In this document: positions 14,630 through 20,574 of the stretch, one piece after another | Layout of the letters: each line of letters begins with the position of its first letter | Position numbering within the stretch: the stretch's first letter is position 1 | Assembly (NCBI GenBank): GCA_014378155.1 | Contig: JACMOF010000449.1 | Span: forward strand, 1-20,574 | Direction: 5' to 3' | Length of the DNA stretch: 20,574 nucleotides | DNA from: Caulobacter sp. | Lineage (GTDB): Bacteria; Pseudomonadota; Alphaproteobacteria; Caulobacterales; Caulobacteraceae | Notes under the pieces: model-generated | Database searches by the model: none | The model's input: only the letters and a program-made list of their open reading frames with translations | What the model was told of the DNA's origin: nothing | Program-made: the position numbers and the translations under genes

Positions 14630-15277
14630 ATGCGTTTGTTCATCACCACCACCGTCGCCGCCCTGGCGATCGCCGGCGCAGCCTCGGCGCAGGACGCCAA
14701 GCCCGCCAAGGCTTCGGCCGCGAAGGGTCAGTACATCTCGGTGGCCGGCGGCTTTGTCGGCAAGAGCGACTACGACTACACCCTGCTGCCGGGCTACAAG
14801 CTCAAGGCCGATGCCGACACTGCCGCCCAGGGCGTCTTGGCCTGGGGAACCCAGCTTGAGGGCAACTGGCGCGTTGAATTGGCGCTCGGCTATCACAGCC
14901 AGGACGTCGAGGCCGTGGTCGTGCCGAACATCAACGTGAAATCGACCGGCTCGGTCAAGACCCTGACCCTAGACATGAACGCCTATTACGACTTGCCGGT
15001 CAAAGGTCCGGTGAAGCCCTATGTAGGCGTCGGGTTCGGCGCGGCGTCGGTCAAGTTCGACGACGGCCTGCTGGACGACAGGGGCTCCGGCCTGGCCCTG
15101 CCCGCCATGGCCGGCGCCAGCGTCGCGATCACGCCGGCCATGTCGCTGTTCGCCGAAGGCCGTTACGAACGGGTCGGCTCGATGAAGGTCGAGGTCACCG
15201 CCGGCGCGACCAAGACCAAGTCGTCGATCGACATGTCGGGTCCCAGCGCCCTGGTCGGCGTCCGCTTCGGCTTCTAG
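14630..15277 (+). CDS. Outer-membrane beta-barrel protein
   Basis: A 215-residue exported protein. A signal peptide (MRLFITTTVAALAIAGAASAQ, cleavage near residue 20/21) is followed by alternating strands such as GQYISVAGGFVGKSDYDYTL, WRVELALGYHSQDVEAVVV, VKTLTLDMNAYYDL, VKPYVGVGFGAASVKFDD, MSLFAEGRYERVGSMKVEV and SALVGVRFGF. The final Phe is the usual C-terminal signal of outer-membrane barrels recognised by BamA. About eight strands are likely, as in the OmpA/OmpW-type small barrels. GGGGGA lies about 10 bases before the ATG. No partner gene is evident; it may be a structural or small-solute barrel. Confidence 0.87.
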   Translation: MRLFITTTVAALAIAGAASAQDAKPAKASAAKGQYISVAGGFVGKSDYDYTLLPGYKLKADADTAAQGVLAWGTQLEGNWRVELALGYHSQDVEAVVVPNINVKSTGSVKTLTLDMNAYYDLPVKGPVKPYVGVGFGAASVKFDDGLLDDRGSGLALPAMAGASVAITPAMSLFAEGRYERVGSMKVEVTAGATKTKSSIDMSGPSALVGVRFGF

Positions 15278-15360
15278 GACGGGAAGGCGCGCCTTCGTGC
15301 GCGCCTTCCGCCAGCCGCCTCAGGCGTTGCGGCGGACGGCGAAGAGCGCCTGATGAAGGT

Positions 15361-15386
15361 GGGGACATGCACATGTGCATGTCCCC
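15361..15386. repeat. 26-bp perfect palindrome, copy 1
   Basis: Perfect palindrome with arms GGGGACATGCACA and TGTGCATGTCCCC. It is just after the stop of the DUF1003 gene (minus) and 83 bases after the stop of the barrel gene (plus), between convergent genes. Copy 2 at 16294-16319 agrees at 25 of 26 positions. It could act as a bidirectional terminator or be a REP-like mobile unit. Confidence 0.85.
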
Positions 15387-15393
15387 AATCCGA

Positions 15394-15957
15394 TCAGCCA
15401 CGGTCTTCCGTCATCTTGGCCACCTGGGCCTTCAGGATATCCAGCGCCTCGGTGTTGCCGCGCAGGATCTCGACCATCTCCTGTTCGCGCAGGGCGTCCA
15501 GCTTGCCGTGCAGACGCATGATCTCCAGCTCGGCGCGCAGATTGACCACATAGTCGTGCTCGGCGTTCAGCCTGTCCTTCGTGGCCTGGCGGTTCTGGCT
15601 CATCATGATCACCGGCGCCTGGATCGCCGCCACGGTCGACAGGATCAGGTTGAGGAAGATGAAGGGATAGGGGTCGAATGACAGGTGGAAGGGCCTCAGC
15701 CCCACGTTCAGCCCGATCCACAGCAGCAAGGCGGCGCAGAAGCCGCCGATGAAGGCCCAGGAGCCGCCGACCGCTGCGACCTTGTCGGCCAGACGGTCCC
15801 AGAAGCTGCGGTCGTCGGCCAGCAAGGCCTGGTTCAGCCCCGTCGGCGCCTCAGCCGCGATCAGGTCGATAACGCTTTTCTGGACGTCCTTCAGATCGAC
15901 ATAGGGCGTGGCCAGCAGGTCGCGGGACAGCTGGTCGAGGCGGTCGTTGGGGGTCAT
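15394..15957 (-). CDS. DUF1003 family membrane protein
   Basis: A 187-residue DUF1003 protein. The family signature is clear: DRLADKVAAVGGSWAFIGGF, a first membrane segment (AALLLWIGLNVG), FDPYPFIFLNLILSTVAAIQAPVIMM with the second segment, SQNRQATKDRLNAEHDYVVNLRAELEIMRLHGKLD, and a C-terminal coiled helix. The N-terminal 50 residues are soluble and partly helical. The function of DUF1003 proteins is unknown. The ribosome-binding site upstream of the ATG at 15957 is weak (CGAG). Convergent with the barrel gene, with a palindrome at its 3' end. Confidence 0.88.
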   Translation of the reverse strand: MTPNDRLDQLSRDLLATPYVDLKDVQKSVIDLIAAEAPTGLNQALLADDRSFWDRLADKVAAVGGSWAFIGGFCAALLLWIGLNVGLRPFHLSFDPYPFIFLNLILSTVAAIQAPVIMMSQNRQATKDRLNAEHDYVVNLRAELEIMRLHGKLDALREQEMVEILRGNTEALDILKAQVAKMTEDRG

Positions 15958-16024
15958 GGGCGCTCGCGGGGTGAGGATTTGTAAAAGTTGCGCCTCGCGC
16001 CGCCGGACGCAAGCGCCAGAGATT

Positions 16025-16051
16025 GACGCCTCTCGCCACCAAGGCGAGGTT
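16025..16051 (+). promoter_or_regulatory. Small hairpin upstream of the YegP-like gene
   Basis: CTCGCC (16031-16036) and GGCGAG (16043-16048) form a 6-bp stem over ACCAAG in the upstream region of the DUF1508 gene. A TTGACG lies just before it (16023-16028), but I found no matching -10. Role uncertain. Confidence 0.2.
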
Positions 16052-16098
16052 GCCGCGTCGGTTCATCGACAAGGCACGGTACCAGTGGAGCGCCCCCC

Positions 16099-16287
16099 AT
16101 GGCTTACAAGTTCGTGATCAAGAAGGACAAGAAGGACGAGTTCCGCGTGAATTTCGTCGCTTCCAACGGCGAGACGATGTTCTCGACCGAGGGCTACGCC
16201 TCTAAGGCCTCGGCCAAGAACGCGATCGAGTCCATTCTCAAGAACGGCCCTACAGCCGAGGTGGTGGACGAGACCTTGGCGGGCTGA
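16099..16287 (+). CDS. YegP family (DUF1508) protein, single repeat
   Basis: A 62-residue protein made of one DUF1508 unit: KFVIKKDKKDEFRVNFVASNGETMFSTEGYASKASAKNAIESIL. E. coli YegP has two such repeats, so this is a half-size form, which is common and probably dimerises. The motif FRVNFVASNGE...F..EGY.SKASA is strongly conserved in the family. The family role is unknown. It is cytoplasmic, very basic at the N terminus, and has GGAG about 8 bases upstream. Followed at once by a 26-bp palindrome. Confidence 0.92.
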   Translation: MAYKFVIKKDKKDEFRVNFVASNGETMFSTEGYASKASAKNAIESILKNGPTAEVVDETLAG

Positions 16288-16293
16288 CGTTTG

Positions 16294-16319
16294 GGGACAT
16301 GCACAAGTGCATGTCCCCA
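16294..16319. repeat. 26-bp near-perfect palindrome, copy 2
   Basis: Arms GGGGACATGCAC and GTGCATGTCCCC around AA; one more T/A pair extends it to 16293-16320. It begins 6 bases after the stop of the DUF1508 gene and agrees at 25 of 26 positions with the palindrome at 15361-15386. Confidence 0.85.
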
Positions 16320-16394
16320 CTGCCATCCCCGACTTGACCACACTGCCCTCCCGGGCGTCTGATCAGTGATAACAAAGAAAAGGGAGGGGAGCAC

Positions 16395-17204
16395 GTGAGC
16401 GCCATAGCGGAAGGCCGCAAGGCCGTCTTTATCACCGGCGCCGCCAGCGGCATCGGCCTGGCCTGCGCCAAGCGCTTCGTCGCCGAGGGCTGGTTCGTCG
16501 GGCTGTCGGATATCGACGCGGTCGGGTTGAAAGCCGCCCTGGTCGCAATCGGCCCGGCCCATGGCGCGATTTTCAAGCTGGACGTCCGCGACCGCGCCGC
16601 CTGGACCACCGCCCTCACGAACTTCGCCGCCCTGACCGAAAACCGGGTAGATGTTCTGCTCAACAATGCCGGCGTCGCGCGCTTTGGCCCATTCGAGAGT
16701 CACGACGACGCCGATATCGACCTGCAGTTGGACATCAACATCAAGGGCGTGGTCAACGGCGCCCGCGCCGCCCTGCCGTTCCTGAAAGCCACGCCGGGCT
16801 CGCGTCTGATCAACATCTCGTCCTGCGCGGGCCTGTACGGCTCGCCCAGCCTGGCGGTCTATTCGGCCACCAAGTTCGCGGTGCGAGGCCTGTCGGAGGC
16901 GTTGGACATCGAATGGAAGGCCCACGGCGTTGGCGTGGCCTGCGTCATGCCGTGGTTCGTCGAGACACCGATCCTCAACGCCAGCCAGCCTGGCAGCAAC
17001 GCCAACATGTCGGACGTGCTGAAGGCCGGCGGCCTGCCGGTCTATCCCGTGGAGGACGCCGCCGAGGTGATCTGGCGCGCCGTTCACGGCAGGGACCTGC
17101 ATTATTTCGTCGGCAAGCGGGCCAAGCAGATGCGCTTCGCCAGCAGCCACATGCCCGGCGCGCTTAGGAAGCAGCTCCGGTCGCGGCCGCCGATGACACC
17201 TTGA
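16395..17204 (+). CDS. Short-chain dehydrogenase/reductase (SDR) family oxidoreductase
   Basis: A 269-residue classical SDR. The NAD(P) motif GAASGIG is at about residues 15-21, followed by DVRD, the NNAGVARFG motif, and catalytic Ser (NISSCAGLYG) and YSATKFAVRG (YxxxK). Helix 5 runs from there, then VACVMPWFVETPI for cofactor closure. The Asp of LSDID after beta-2 suggests NAD rather than NADP preference. Start is GTG at 16395 with a strong GGGAGGGGAG just upstream. The C terminus (KQLRSRPPMTP) overlaps the 3' end of the opposite SleB-like gene by 41 bases. Substrate unknown. Confidence 0.92.
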   Translation: MSAIAEGRKAVFITGAASGIGLACAKRFVAEGWFVGLSDIDAVGLKAALVAIGPAHGAIFKLDVRDRAAWTTALTNFAALTENRVDVLLNNAGVARFGPFESHDDADIDLQLDINIKGVVNGARAALPFLKATPGSRLINISSCAGLYGSPSLAVYSATKFAVRGLSEALDIEWKAHGVGVACVMPWFVETPILNASQPGSNANMSDVLKAGGLPVYPVEDAAEVIWRAVHGRDLHYFVGKRAKQMRFASSHMPGALRKQLRSRPPMTP

Positions 17205-18297
17205 CCGCGTCGCCCGCCGTCGCCGACGAGGTCTTGGTCGGGTGCATGGCGGGGGCCGAGGCGGGCTCGGACACCGGACCCAGGGGTCCGCCCATGCCGC
17301 CCGGCGCGGTGGCCGGAGCTTGGACCGAGGGCAGCACGAGGGCGCTGGCCATCTGGATGGCCGGCGCCGACGACTTTCCGTCAGCGGTCGTGGTGGTGGC
17401 CAGACTGGCCAGGGTGACGCTCGGCAGATCGTCGGCCGTCGACGGACGCGGCGTGCGGCTGAAGGCGTCCGGCGCGCCGGCCCGACCGCCGAAGCGGTAG
17501 AACACGTGCATGCCCACCTGGGCGACGCGCAGCAGGCGCGGACCCCAGCCCGGCGCGACGCCGGTGGTGTGGAAGTGGGTGGCCGCGCCGACTTCGCTCA
17601 TCACGGCGCCCGACAAGGCCCGCGCGGCGATCTTCTGGGCGCGGTTCCAGGCGCCGACTTCGCGGCCCCGGCGCATCGAGCCGTCGCAGGCGAAGCTGAA
17701 CTGGCAGCCGGTGTGGGTGTAGGCGCCCTGGAACACCACGCCGCAGATCGACTTGGGGAACGAGGGGTGGCGCACGCGGTTGAGCACCACCTGGGCCACG
17801 GCCGCCTGGCCGCTCGGAGTCTCGCCGCGGGCCTCGTAATAGACCGCCTCGGAAAGGCACTCGAGTTCACGCGAGCTTTCCAGGGCGTTGGTCAGGCGAA
17901 ACGGCGCGACGGCCGGGTTGAACGGGCCGCCGAAGCTGGCGCGCAGCAACAGGGGCTGACGATCATCGTCACTGGCTCGGCGCTGCTCCAGGCGCTCGAC
18001 CAGCAGGGCCGACTGGCGGTCGCGCTGGGCGCCGCCGGAAACGGTGTAGGGATCGTGACGGCGGGCGATGGCGAGCGCGCCGGCATCCATCCGAGACGCA
18101 GCCTGGTACAGCGCCGCGTCGGAGAAATTCCCCTCGGCGCCGTCGGCCAGGCGAGAGACTTGAGCGTGCTGGGTCGCGGCTTGGGCCATGCCCCCCGCGA
18201 GGTAAACGCCGCCGAGCGCCAGACCCGTGGCGGATCCGACCAATACGGCACCGACCAGCGCGCGCGTATCCGCGCACGTCTGCGACTTGGTAAACAA
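17164..18297 (-). CDS. SleB-like cell wall hydrolase (Hydrolase_2 family)
   Basis: About 377 residues. N-terminal hydrophobic segment RALVGAVLVGSATGLALGGVYLAGGMAQA is a signal peptide or membrane anchor. The Hydrolase_2 domain (about residues 140-265) contains ECLSEAVYYEARGETPSGQAAVAQVVLNRVRHPSFP, SICGVVFQGA, CQFSFACDG and ATHFHTTGVAPGWG; the Glu of EAVYYEARGE is the likely catalytic residue of SleB-type lytic transglycosylases. The tail (about 100 residues) is low-complexity, rich in Ala, Pro, Ser and Thr. I prefer TTG 18297 with AGGA about 9 bases upstream; the 14 extra codons back to a TTG at 18339 use rare codons. It probably helps peptidoglycan remodelling in the periplasm. Confidence 0.83.
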   Translation of the reverse strand: MFTKSQTCADTRALVGAVLVGSATGLALGGVYLAGGMAQAATQHAQVSRLADGAEGNFSDAALYQAASRMDAGALAIARRHDPYTVSGGAQRDRQSALLVERLEQRRASDDDRQPLLLRASFGGPFNPAVAPFRLTNALESSRELECLSEAVYYEARGETPSGQAAVAQVVLNRVRHPSFPKSICGVVFQGAYTHTGCQFSFACDGSMRRGREVGAWNRAQKIAARALSGAVMSEVGAATHFHTTGVAPGWGPRLLRVAQVGMHVFYRFGGRAGAPDAFSRTPRPSTADDLPSVTLASLATTTTADGKSSAPAIQMASALVLPSVQAPATAPGGMGGPLGPVSEPASAPAMHPTKTSSATAGDAVKVSSAAATGAAS

Positions 18298-18680
18298 AAC
18301 TCGTGTCCTGCGCGGCGAGGGCGAACCGCCCCCCGACAAAAACGCCCCTAGAAACCCGGAAAATTACTGTCGGGCGGCTCTAAAAGCGGAGGCTCGGCCG
18401 GTTCACGATGGTGGCCGAAATCCTACTTGTGAGCCGCCTTATGACGCATCTGTCACGGAGTCGCAAGCGCGGCCGGCGCCGCACCCTGAATTCAGGGACC
18501 CTATGCGACAGATGGAGTGGTTAATTCTTTGATTCTAACGAAAAAACGCGACAGTCCCGAGCTTCCGCAAATGGACGAATATTCACCGCCCGGGATAGAC
18601 TTCCGTTGCGTCGCTCTCGATGCGACCCGAGCCGTACACCGTCGTTACTCTAGCGCGAGGCTGAAAATGTCCCGGAGGAC
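18298..18680. other. Long divergent intergenic region with palindromes
   Basis: No convincing gene here. It contains a perfect 14-bp palindrome CCCTGAATTCAGGG (18484-18497), a spaced inverted pair CATCTGTC (18447-18454) and GACAGATG (18507-18514), and two GANTC methylation sites (18458-18462 and 18531-18535). It separates the SleB-like gene from the frameshifted small gene and probably contains promoters for both. Confidence 0.45.
18438..18466 (-). promoter_or_regulatory. Candidate promoter of the SleB-like gene
   Basis: On the minus strand TTGCGA (18461-18466) is followed after 17 bases by CATAAG (18438-18443), each a 4-of-6 match to consensus. A GANTC site overlaps the -35. The leader would be about 135 bases. 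Confidence 0.28.
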
Positions 18681-18909
18681 ATGAGGTCTGCTCATTGGCC
18701 GTTTTCTGTCGCTCTGGCGGCCGCTTTTTTTCTGGCGGTTTTCGGACCTGGATGGACGGGTCGGCGGGGCGTTCGGCGGCGAAAAGGAGACCGGCGGCGA
18801 CCGCGAGGCTGGCTCCGACAGTTGGAAGGCCTACATGCGCCTCGCCACCAACACCGCGAGCTATGGGACCACCCTGCCGCTGGCGCAGGGCGTCACCTTC
18901 GAAGTCTAG
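18681..18909 (+). pseudogene. Probable frameshifted small exported protein
   Basis: ATG 18681 begins [22 protein letters not shown], a typical signal peptide, then the frame becomes Arg-rich nonsense. In the +1 frame the downstream stretch reads sensibly: [20 protein letters not shown], then [20 protein letters not shown] and [14 protein letters not shown], ending at TAG 18907-18909. The span is 229 bases, one more than a multiple of three, and a run of seven T residues lies at the frame change. Removing one T gives one 75-codon reading frame. It may be a real frameshift, a sequencing error in the homopolymer, or programmed slippage. I do not recognise the family. GGAGG is only 2 bases before the ATG, so the start is uncertain. 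Confidence 0.45.
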
Positions 18910-18928
18910 GGCGGGTTCGGGGCGCGCC

Positions 18929-19027
18929 TTAGGCGCGGCGGTAGCGGCGGGCCAGCAGACGGACGGTGAACAGCAATATCGCCAGCTTCCAGAGGTTTTC
19001 CAGCAGGCTGTCTTGGCGACGACGCAT
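18929..19027 (-). CDS. Small membrane protein, 32 aa
   Basis: A 32-residue reading frame that most callers would miss. Sequence features: basic N terminus MRRRQDSLLENLWK, a hydrophobic stretch LAILLFTVRLLA long enough for a short membrane helix, and a very basic end RRYRRA. AGGGG lies 7 bases before the ATG, a well-placed ribosome-binding site. Codons are GC-rich at third positions with few exceptions. It lies 45 bases downstream of a minus-strand terminator after wrbA, so it needs its own promoter or read-through. The function is unknown; such peptides often bind membrane enzymes. The 3' end lies 19 bases from the stop of the frameshifted gene. Confidence 0.55.
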   Translation of the reverse strand: MRRRQDSLLENLWKLAILLFTVRLLARRYRRA

Positions 19028-19071
19028 GGGTCTACCCCTTTGGGTTGAGGGATGGAGATGGGCGGTGAAGG

Positions 19072-19106
19072 AAAAACCGGCTGGCTCCTGGGGGAGAGCC
19101 AGCCGG
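19072..19106 (-). terminator. Intrinsic terminator, minus strand
   Basis: On the minus strand an 11-bp perfect stem, CCGGCTGGCTC with GAGCCAGCCGG (19077-19087 and 19096-19106), with an 8-base loop, is followed by TTTTT (19072-19076). It fits termination of the wrbA transcript. It would also act as a leader attenuator for the 32-residue gene beyond it. Confidence 0.75.
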
Positions 19107-19132
19107 CCTTGGCGATCGGTTGCGGGGGAGGG

Positions 19133-19240
19133 CTAAAGCATTTCCCGACCTGACTGCGCCAGGCCGTGAGCTCTAATCTTCTGTTTTAACGCATTTTTCT
19201 TCACGCGAACCGCAACCACTTCGCTCGAAAAATGCTCCAG
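19133..19240. repeat. RIME-like dispersed alphaproteobacterial palindromic repeat
   Basis: A 108-base non-coding element from CTAAAGCATTTCCCGAC to AAAAATGCTCCAG. Its right half is a hairpin with perfect 9-base arms GCATTTTTC (19191-19199) and GAAAAATGC (19227-19235), plus an inner GCGAA/TTCGC pair. The core TTCACGCGAACCG...CTTCGCTCGAAAAATGC is a sequence I recognise as a widely dispersed intergenic repeat of alphaproteobacteria, of the RIME type described in rhizobia. The exact ends and family name are from memory, not a search. Confidence 0.65.
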
Positions 19241-19246
19241 ACCCTG

Positions 19247-19277
19247 GCGCGGATCGCCTTTCTTGAACGATCCGCGC
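19247..19277 (-). terminator. Hairpin directly after wrbA
   Basis: GCGCGGATCG (19247-19256) and CGATCCGCGC (19268-19277) are perfect 10-bp arms with an 11-base loop, 11 bases past the wrbA stop. No T-run follows, so it may be an mRNA-stabilising stem rather than an intrinsic terminator. Confidence 0.5.
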
Positions 19278-19287
19278 TTGGCTTGGC

Positions 19288-19887
19288 TTAGCCGAACAGT
19301 TTCGCTGCGGTCTTGGCGACCAGCTCGCCCTGGTGGCGGGCGCCGTCCAGCTCGATCTGGCTGGGCTGACGCGAGCCGTCGGCGCCGGCGATGGTGGTGG
19401 CGCCGTAGGGCGCGCCGCCGGCGATTTCCTCCAGGGTCATCTGGCCCTGGTGGCTATAGGGCAAGCCGACGATGGTCATCCCGAAGTGCAGCAGGTTGGT
19501 GATGATCGAGAACAGCGTGGTCTCGTTACCGCCGTGCTGGGTGGCCGACGAGGTGAACGCCGCGCCGACCTTGCCGTTCAGCGCGCCGCGCGCCCAGAGG
19601 CCGCCGGCCTGATCGAGGAAGCTGGCCATCTGCGAGGCCATGCGGCCAAAGCGGGTGCCCGTGCCGACGATGATCGCGTCGTAGTTTTCCAGGTCGGCGA
19701 TCGTGGCGATCGGGGCGGCCTGATCCATCTTGTAATGGGACTTGATCGCGACCTCTTCGGGCACCAGTTCCGGCACGCGCTTGATGTCGACGGTGGCGCC
19801 GGCGGCGCGGGCGCCCTCGGCGACGGCGTTGGCCATGGTCTCGATGTGGCCGTAGGCGGAATAGTAGAGAACGAGAACCTTGGGCAT
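19288..19887 (-). CDS. wrbA: NAD(P)H:quinone oxidoreductase WrbA
   Basis: A 199-residue flavodoxin-like WrbA, which reduces quinones by two electrons using NAD(P)H and FMN and protects against redox stress. The FMN phosphate-binding loop [17 protein letters not shown] is at the N terminus. [74 protein letters not shown] and [12 protein letters not shown] follow in the order typical of WrbA. The ATG at 19887 is preceded by AAGGAGG. It follows the pirin gene on the same strand with 63 bases between them, so the two probably form an operon. Confidence 0.95.
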   Translation of the reverse strand: MPKVLVLYYSAYGHIETMANAVAEGARAAGATVDIKRVPELVPEEVAIKSHYKMDQAAPIATIADLENYDAIIVGTGTRFGRMASQMASFLDQAGGLWARGALNGKVGAAFTSSATQHGGNETTLFSIITNLLHFGMTIVGLPYSHQGQMTLEEIAGGAPYGATTIAGADGSRQPSQIELDGARHQGELVAKTAAKLFG

Positions 19888-19950
19888 GAAAGCCTCCTTG
19901 GAAACGTCGGGTTGGCGTTTGGATTTCGGTTAGAAGAAGCGGCCGAACAT

Positions 19951-20574
19951 CTAGGCGGCGTCGACGAGCACGAGTTCAGCGTCCTCGACAGCCTTGATGA
20001 TCAGAACCGCCACGTCTTGGATGGCCGCGCCGTCGCGGGTGTTGAGGGTTACGCCATTGACCTCGACCTTGCCGGTCGAAGGCACCAGATACCCCTTGCG
20101 GTCCGCGCCGAGCGCGTACTCGGTGGTCTCGCCGGCCTTCAGCGTCGCGCCGAGCACCCGGGCGTCGGCCCGGATCGGCAGCGCGTCATTATCGGCTTCG
20201 AAGCCGCTGGCCAGGGCCACGAACTTGCCGGAGCGGTCGCCCTTGGGGAAAGGCTTGGCGCCCCAGGCGGGACCTTCGCCGCGCTTGTTCGGGATGATCC
20301 AGATCTGGAAGATCTTGGTCGTGTCGCCTTCCAGATTATATTCCGAGTGCCGGATACCGGTGCCGGCGCTCATCACCTGAACGTCGCCGGCCTCGGTGCG
20401 GCCCGAATTGCCCATGTTGTCCTGGTGGGTGGTCGCGCCCTCCCGAACATAGGTGGTGATTTCCATGTCGGCGTGCGGATGGGGCGGGAACCCCGTGCCC
20501 GCGGCGATGGTGTCGTCGTTCCAAACCCGCAGGGCGCCATGATGGGCGCGCGAGGGGTCGTGATAGTCGGCGAA
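19951..20574 (-). CDS. Pirin family protein (partial, N terminus outside window)
   Basis: The visible 207 residues run from the right edge to TAG 19951-19953; the N-terminal part is missing. Pirins are iron-binding bicupins; some bacterial ones act as quercetinases, others as redox-sensing regulators. The first cupin holds FADYHDPSRAHHGALRVWNDD, GFPPHPHADMEITTYV and GTGIRHSEYN: His of HPH, then His and Glu of HSEYN fit the four-ligand metal site. The second cupin half has YALGADRKGYLVPSTGKVEV and LNTRDGAAIQD. The frame is open across the edge, so ATG 20466 (an internal Met) is not the start. Probably cotranscribed with wrbA. Confidence 0.93.
   Translation of the reverse strand, partial: FADYHDPSRAHHGALRVWNDDTIAAGTGFPPHPHADMEITTYVREGATTHQDNMGNSGRTEAGDVQVMSAGTGIRHSEYNLEGDTTKIFQIWIIPNKRGEGPAWGAKPFPKGDRSGKFVALASGFEADNDALPIRADARVLGATLKAGETTEYALGADRKGYLVPSTGKVEVNGVTLNTRDGAAIQDVAVLIIKAVEDAELVLVDAA

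Noticed and set aside
15361..16319. CRISPR array or composite transposon defined by the two 26-bp palindromes
   Set aside because: Only two copies, no spacer periodicity, no cas genes, and the genes between them (DUF1003, DUF1508) have no transposition function.
17242..18351. 369-codon plus-strand frame opposite the SleB-like gene
   Set aside because: The opposite strand has an unmistakable Hydrolase_2 domain; this frame is Arg/Gly/Ala-rich without recognisable motifs.
18521..18540. Full CtrA box (TTAA-N7-TTAA) near TTAATTCTTTGATTC
   Set aside because: Only one half-site fits; the second is at the wrong spacing and sequence.
18695..19048. 117-codon plus-strand frame in the gene-poor region
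   Set aside because: Arg/Pro/Ala-rich nonsense that crosses the end of the frameshifted gene and is antisense to the small membrane peptide; starts at a non-ATG codon without a ribosome-binding site.

Overview
The window is high-GC bacterial chromosome with dense genes, little spacer and alphaproteobacterial gene content: a nadA-nadB-nadC operon, a HisKA hybrid kinase with a receiver, a GlxA-type regulator, a SleB-type wall hydrolase and a DUF1003 protein. Codon use, a promoter with the Caulobacter housekeeping shape upstream of nadA, and several dispersed palindromic repeats point to Caulobacter or a close relative in the Caulobacterales. That genus call is an inference; no rRNA or tRNA gene is present to test it.

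Layout. 1-221 (-) is the start of a Dps gene cut by the window edge. 303-2702 (+) is an orphan membrane-bound hybrid histidine kinase. 2746-3075 (-) is a small hypothetical protein. 3385-3526 is an elaborate control region: promoter, two near-identical operator-like palindromes and an intrinsic-terminator-like hairpin between them. It leads into the de novo NAD operon nadA (3527-4612), nadB (4757-6277), a Uma2-type nuclease-fold gene (6307-6903) and nadC (6900-7751). Its three enzymes convert aspartate to nicotinate mononucleotide. A large palindromic element lies between nadA and nadB.

7936-9008 (+) is a coupled pair: a receiver protein whose phospho-acceptor Asp is Asn, and a small helical protein of unknown function. 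A membrane acyltransferase (9015-10190, -) runs into it tail to tail and is divergent from a LigB/DODA-type dioxygenase (10367-11140, +). A palindromic repeat element (11150-11263) precedes a secreted S41-type peptidase (11349-12719, +). Next is a divergent pair of a DJ-1/PfpI isonitrile-hydratase-like enzyme (12761-13474, -) and a GlxA-type AraC regulator with its own DJ-1-like domain (13554-14519, +). An outer-membrane beta-barrel protein (14630-15277, +), a DUF1003 membrane protein (15394-15957, -), a one-repeat YegP/DUF1508 protein (16099-16287, +) and an SDR oxidoreductase (16395-17204, +) follow. The SDR overlaps a SleB-like hydrolase (17164-18297, -) tail to tail.

18298-19287 is gene-poor. 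It holds a probable frameshifted small exported protein (18681-18909), an uncatalogued 32-residue membrane peptide on the minus strand (18929-19027), a strong minus-strand terminator and a RIME-like alphaproteobacterial repeat (19133-19240). The window closes with wrbA (19288-19887, -) and a pirin gene (19951 to the edge, -), probably one redox/stress operon.

No CRISPR array, prophage, transposase gene, rRNA or tRNA was seen. The most interesting signals are the nad control region, the Uma2 gene coupled to nadC, the Asn-bearing receiver pair, two near-identical 26-bp palindromes at gene 3' ends (15361 and 16294), and the two small or broken genes near 18.7-19.0 kb.
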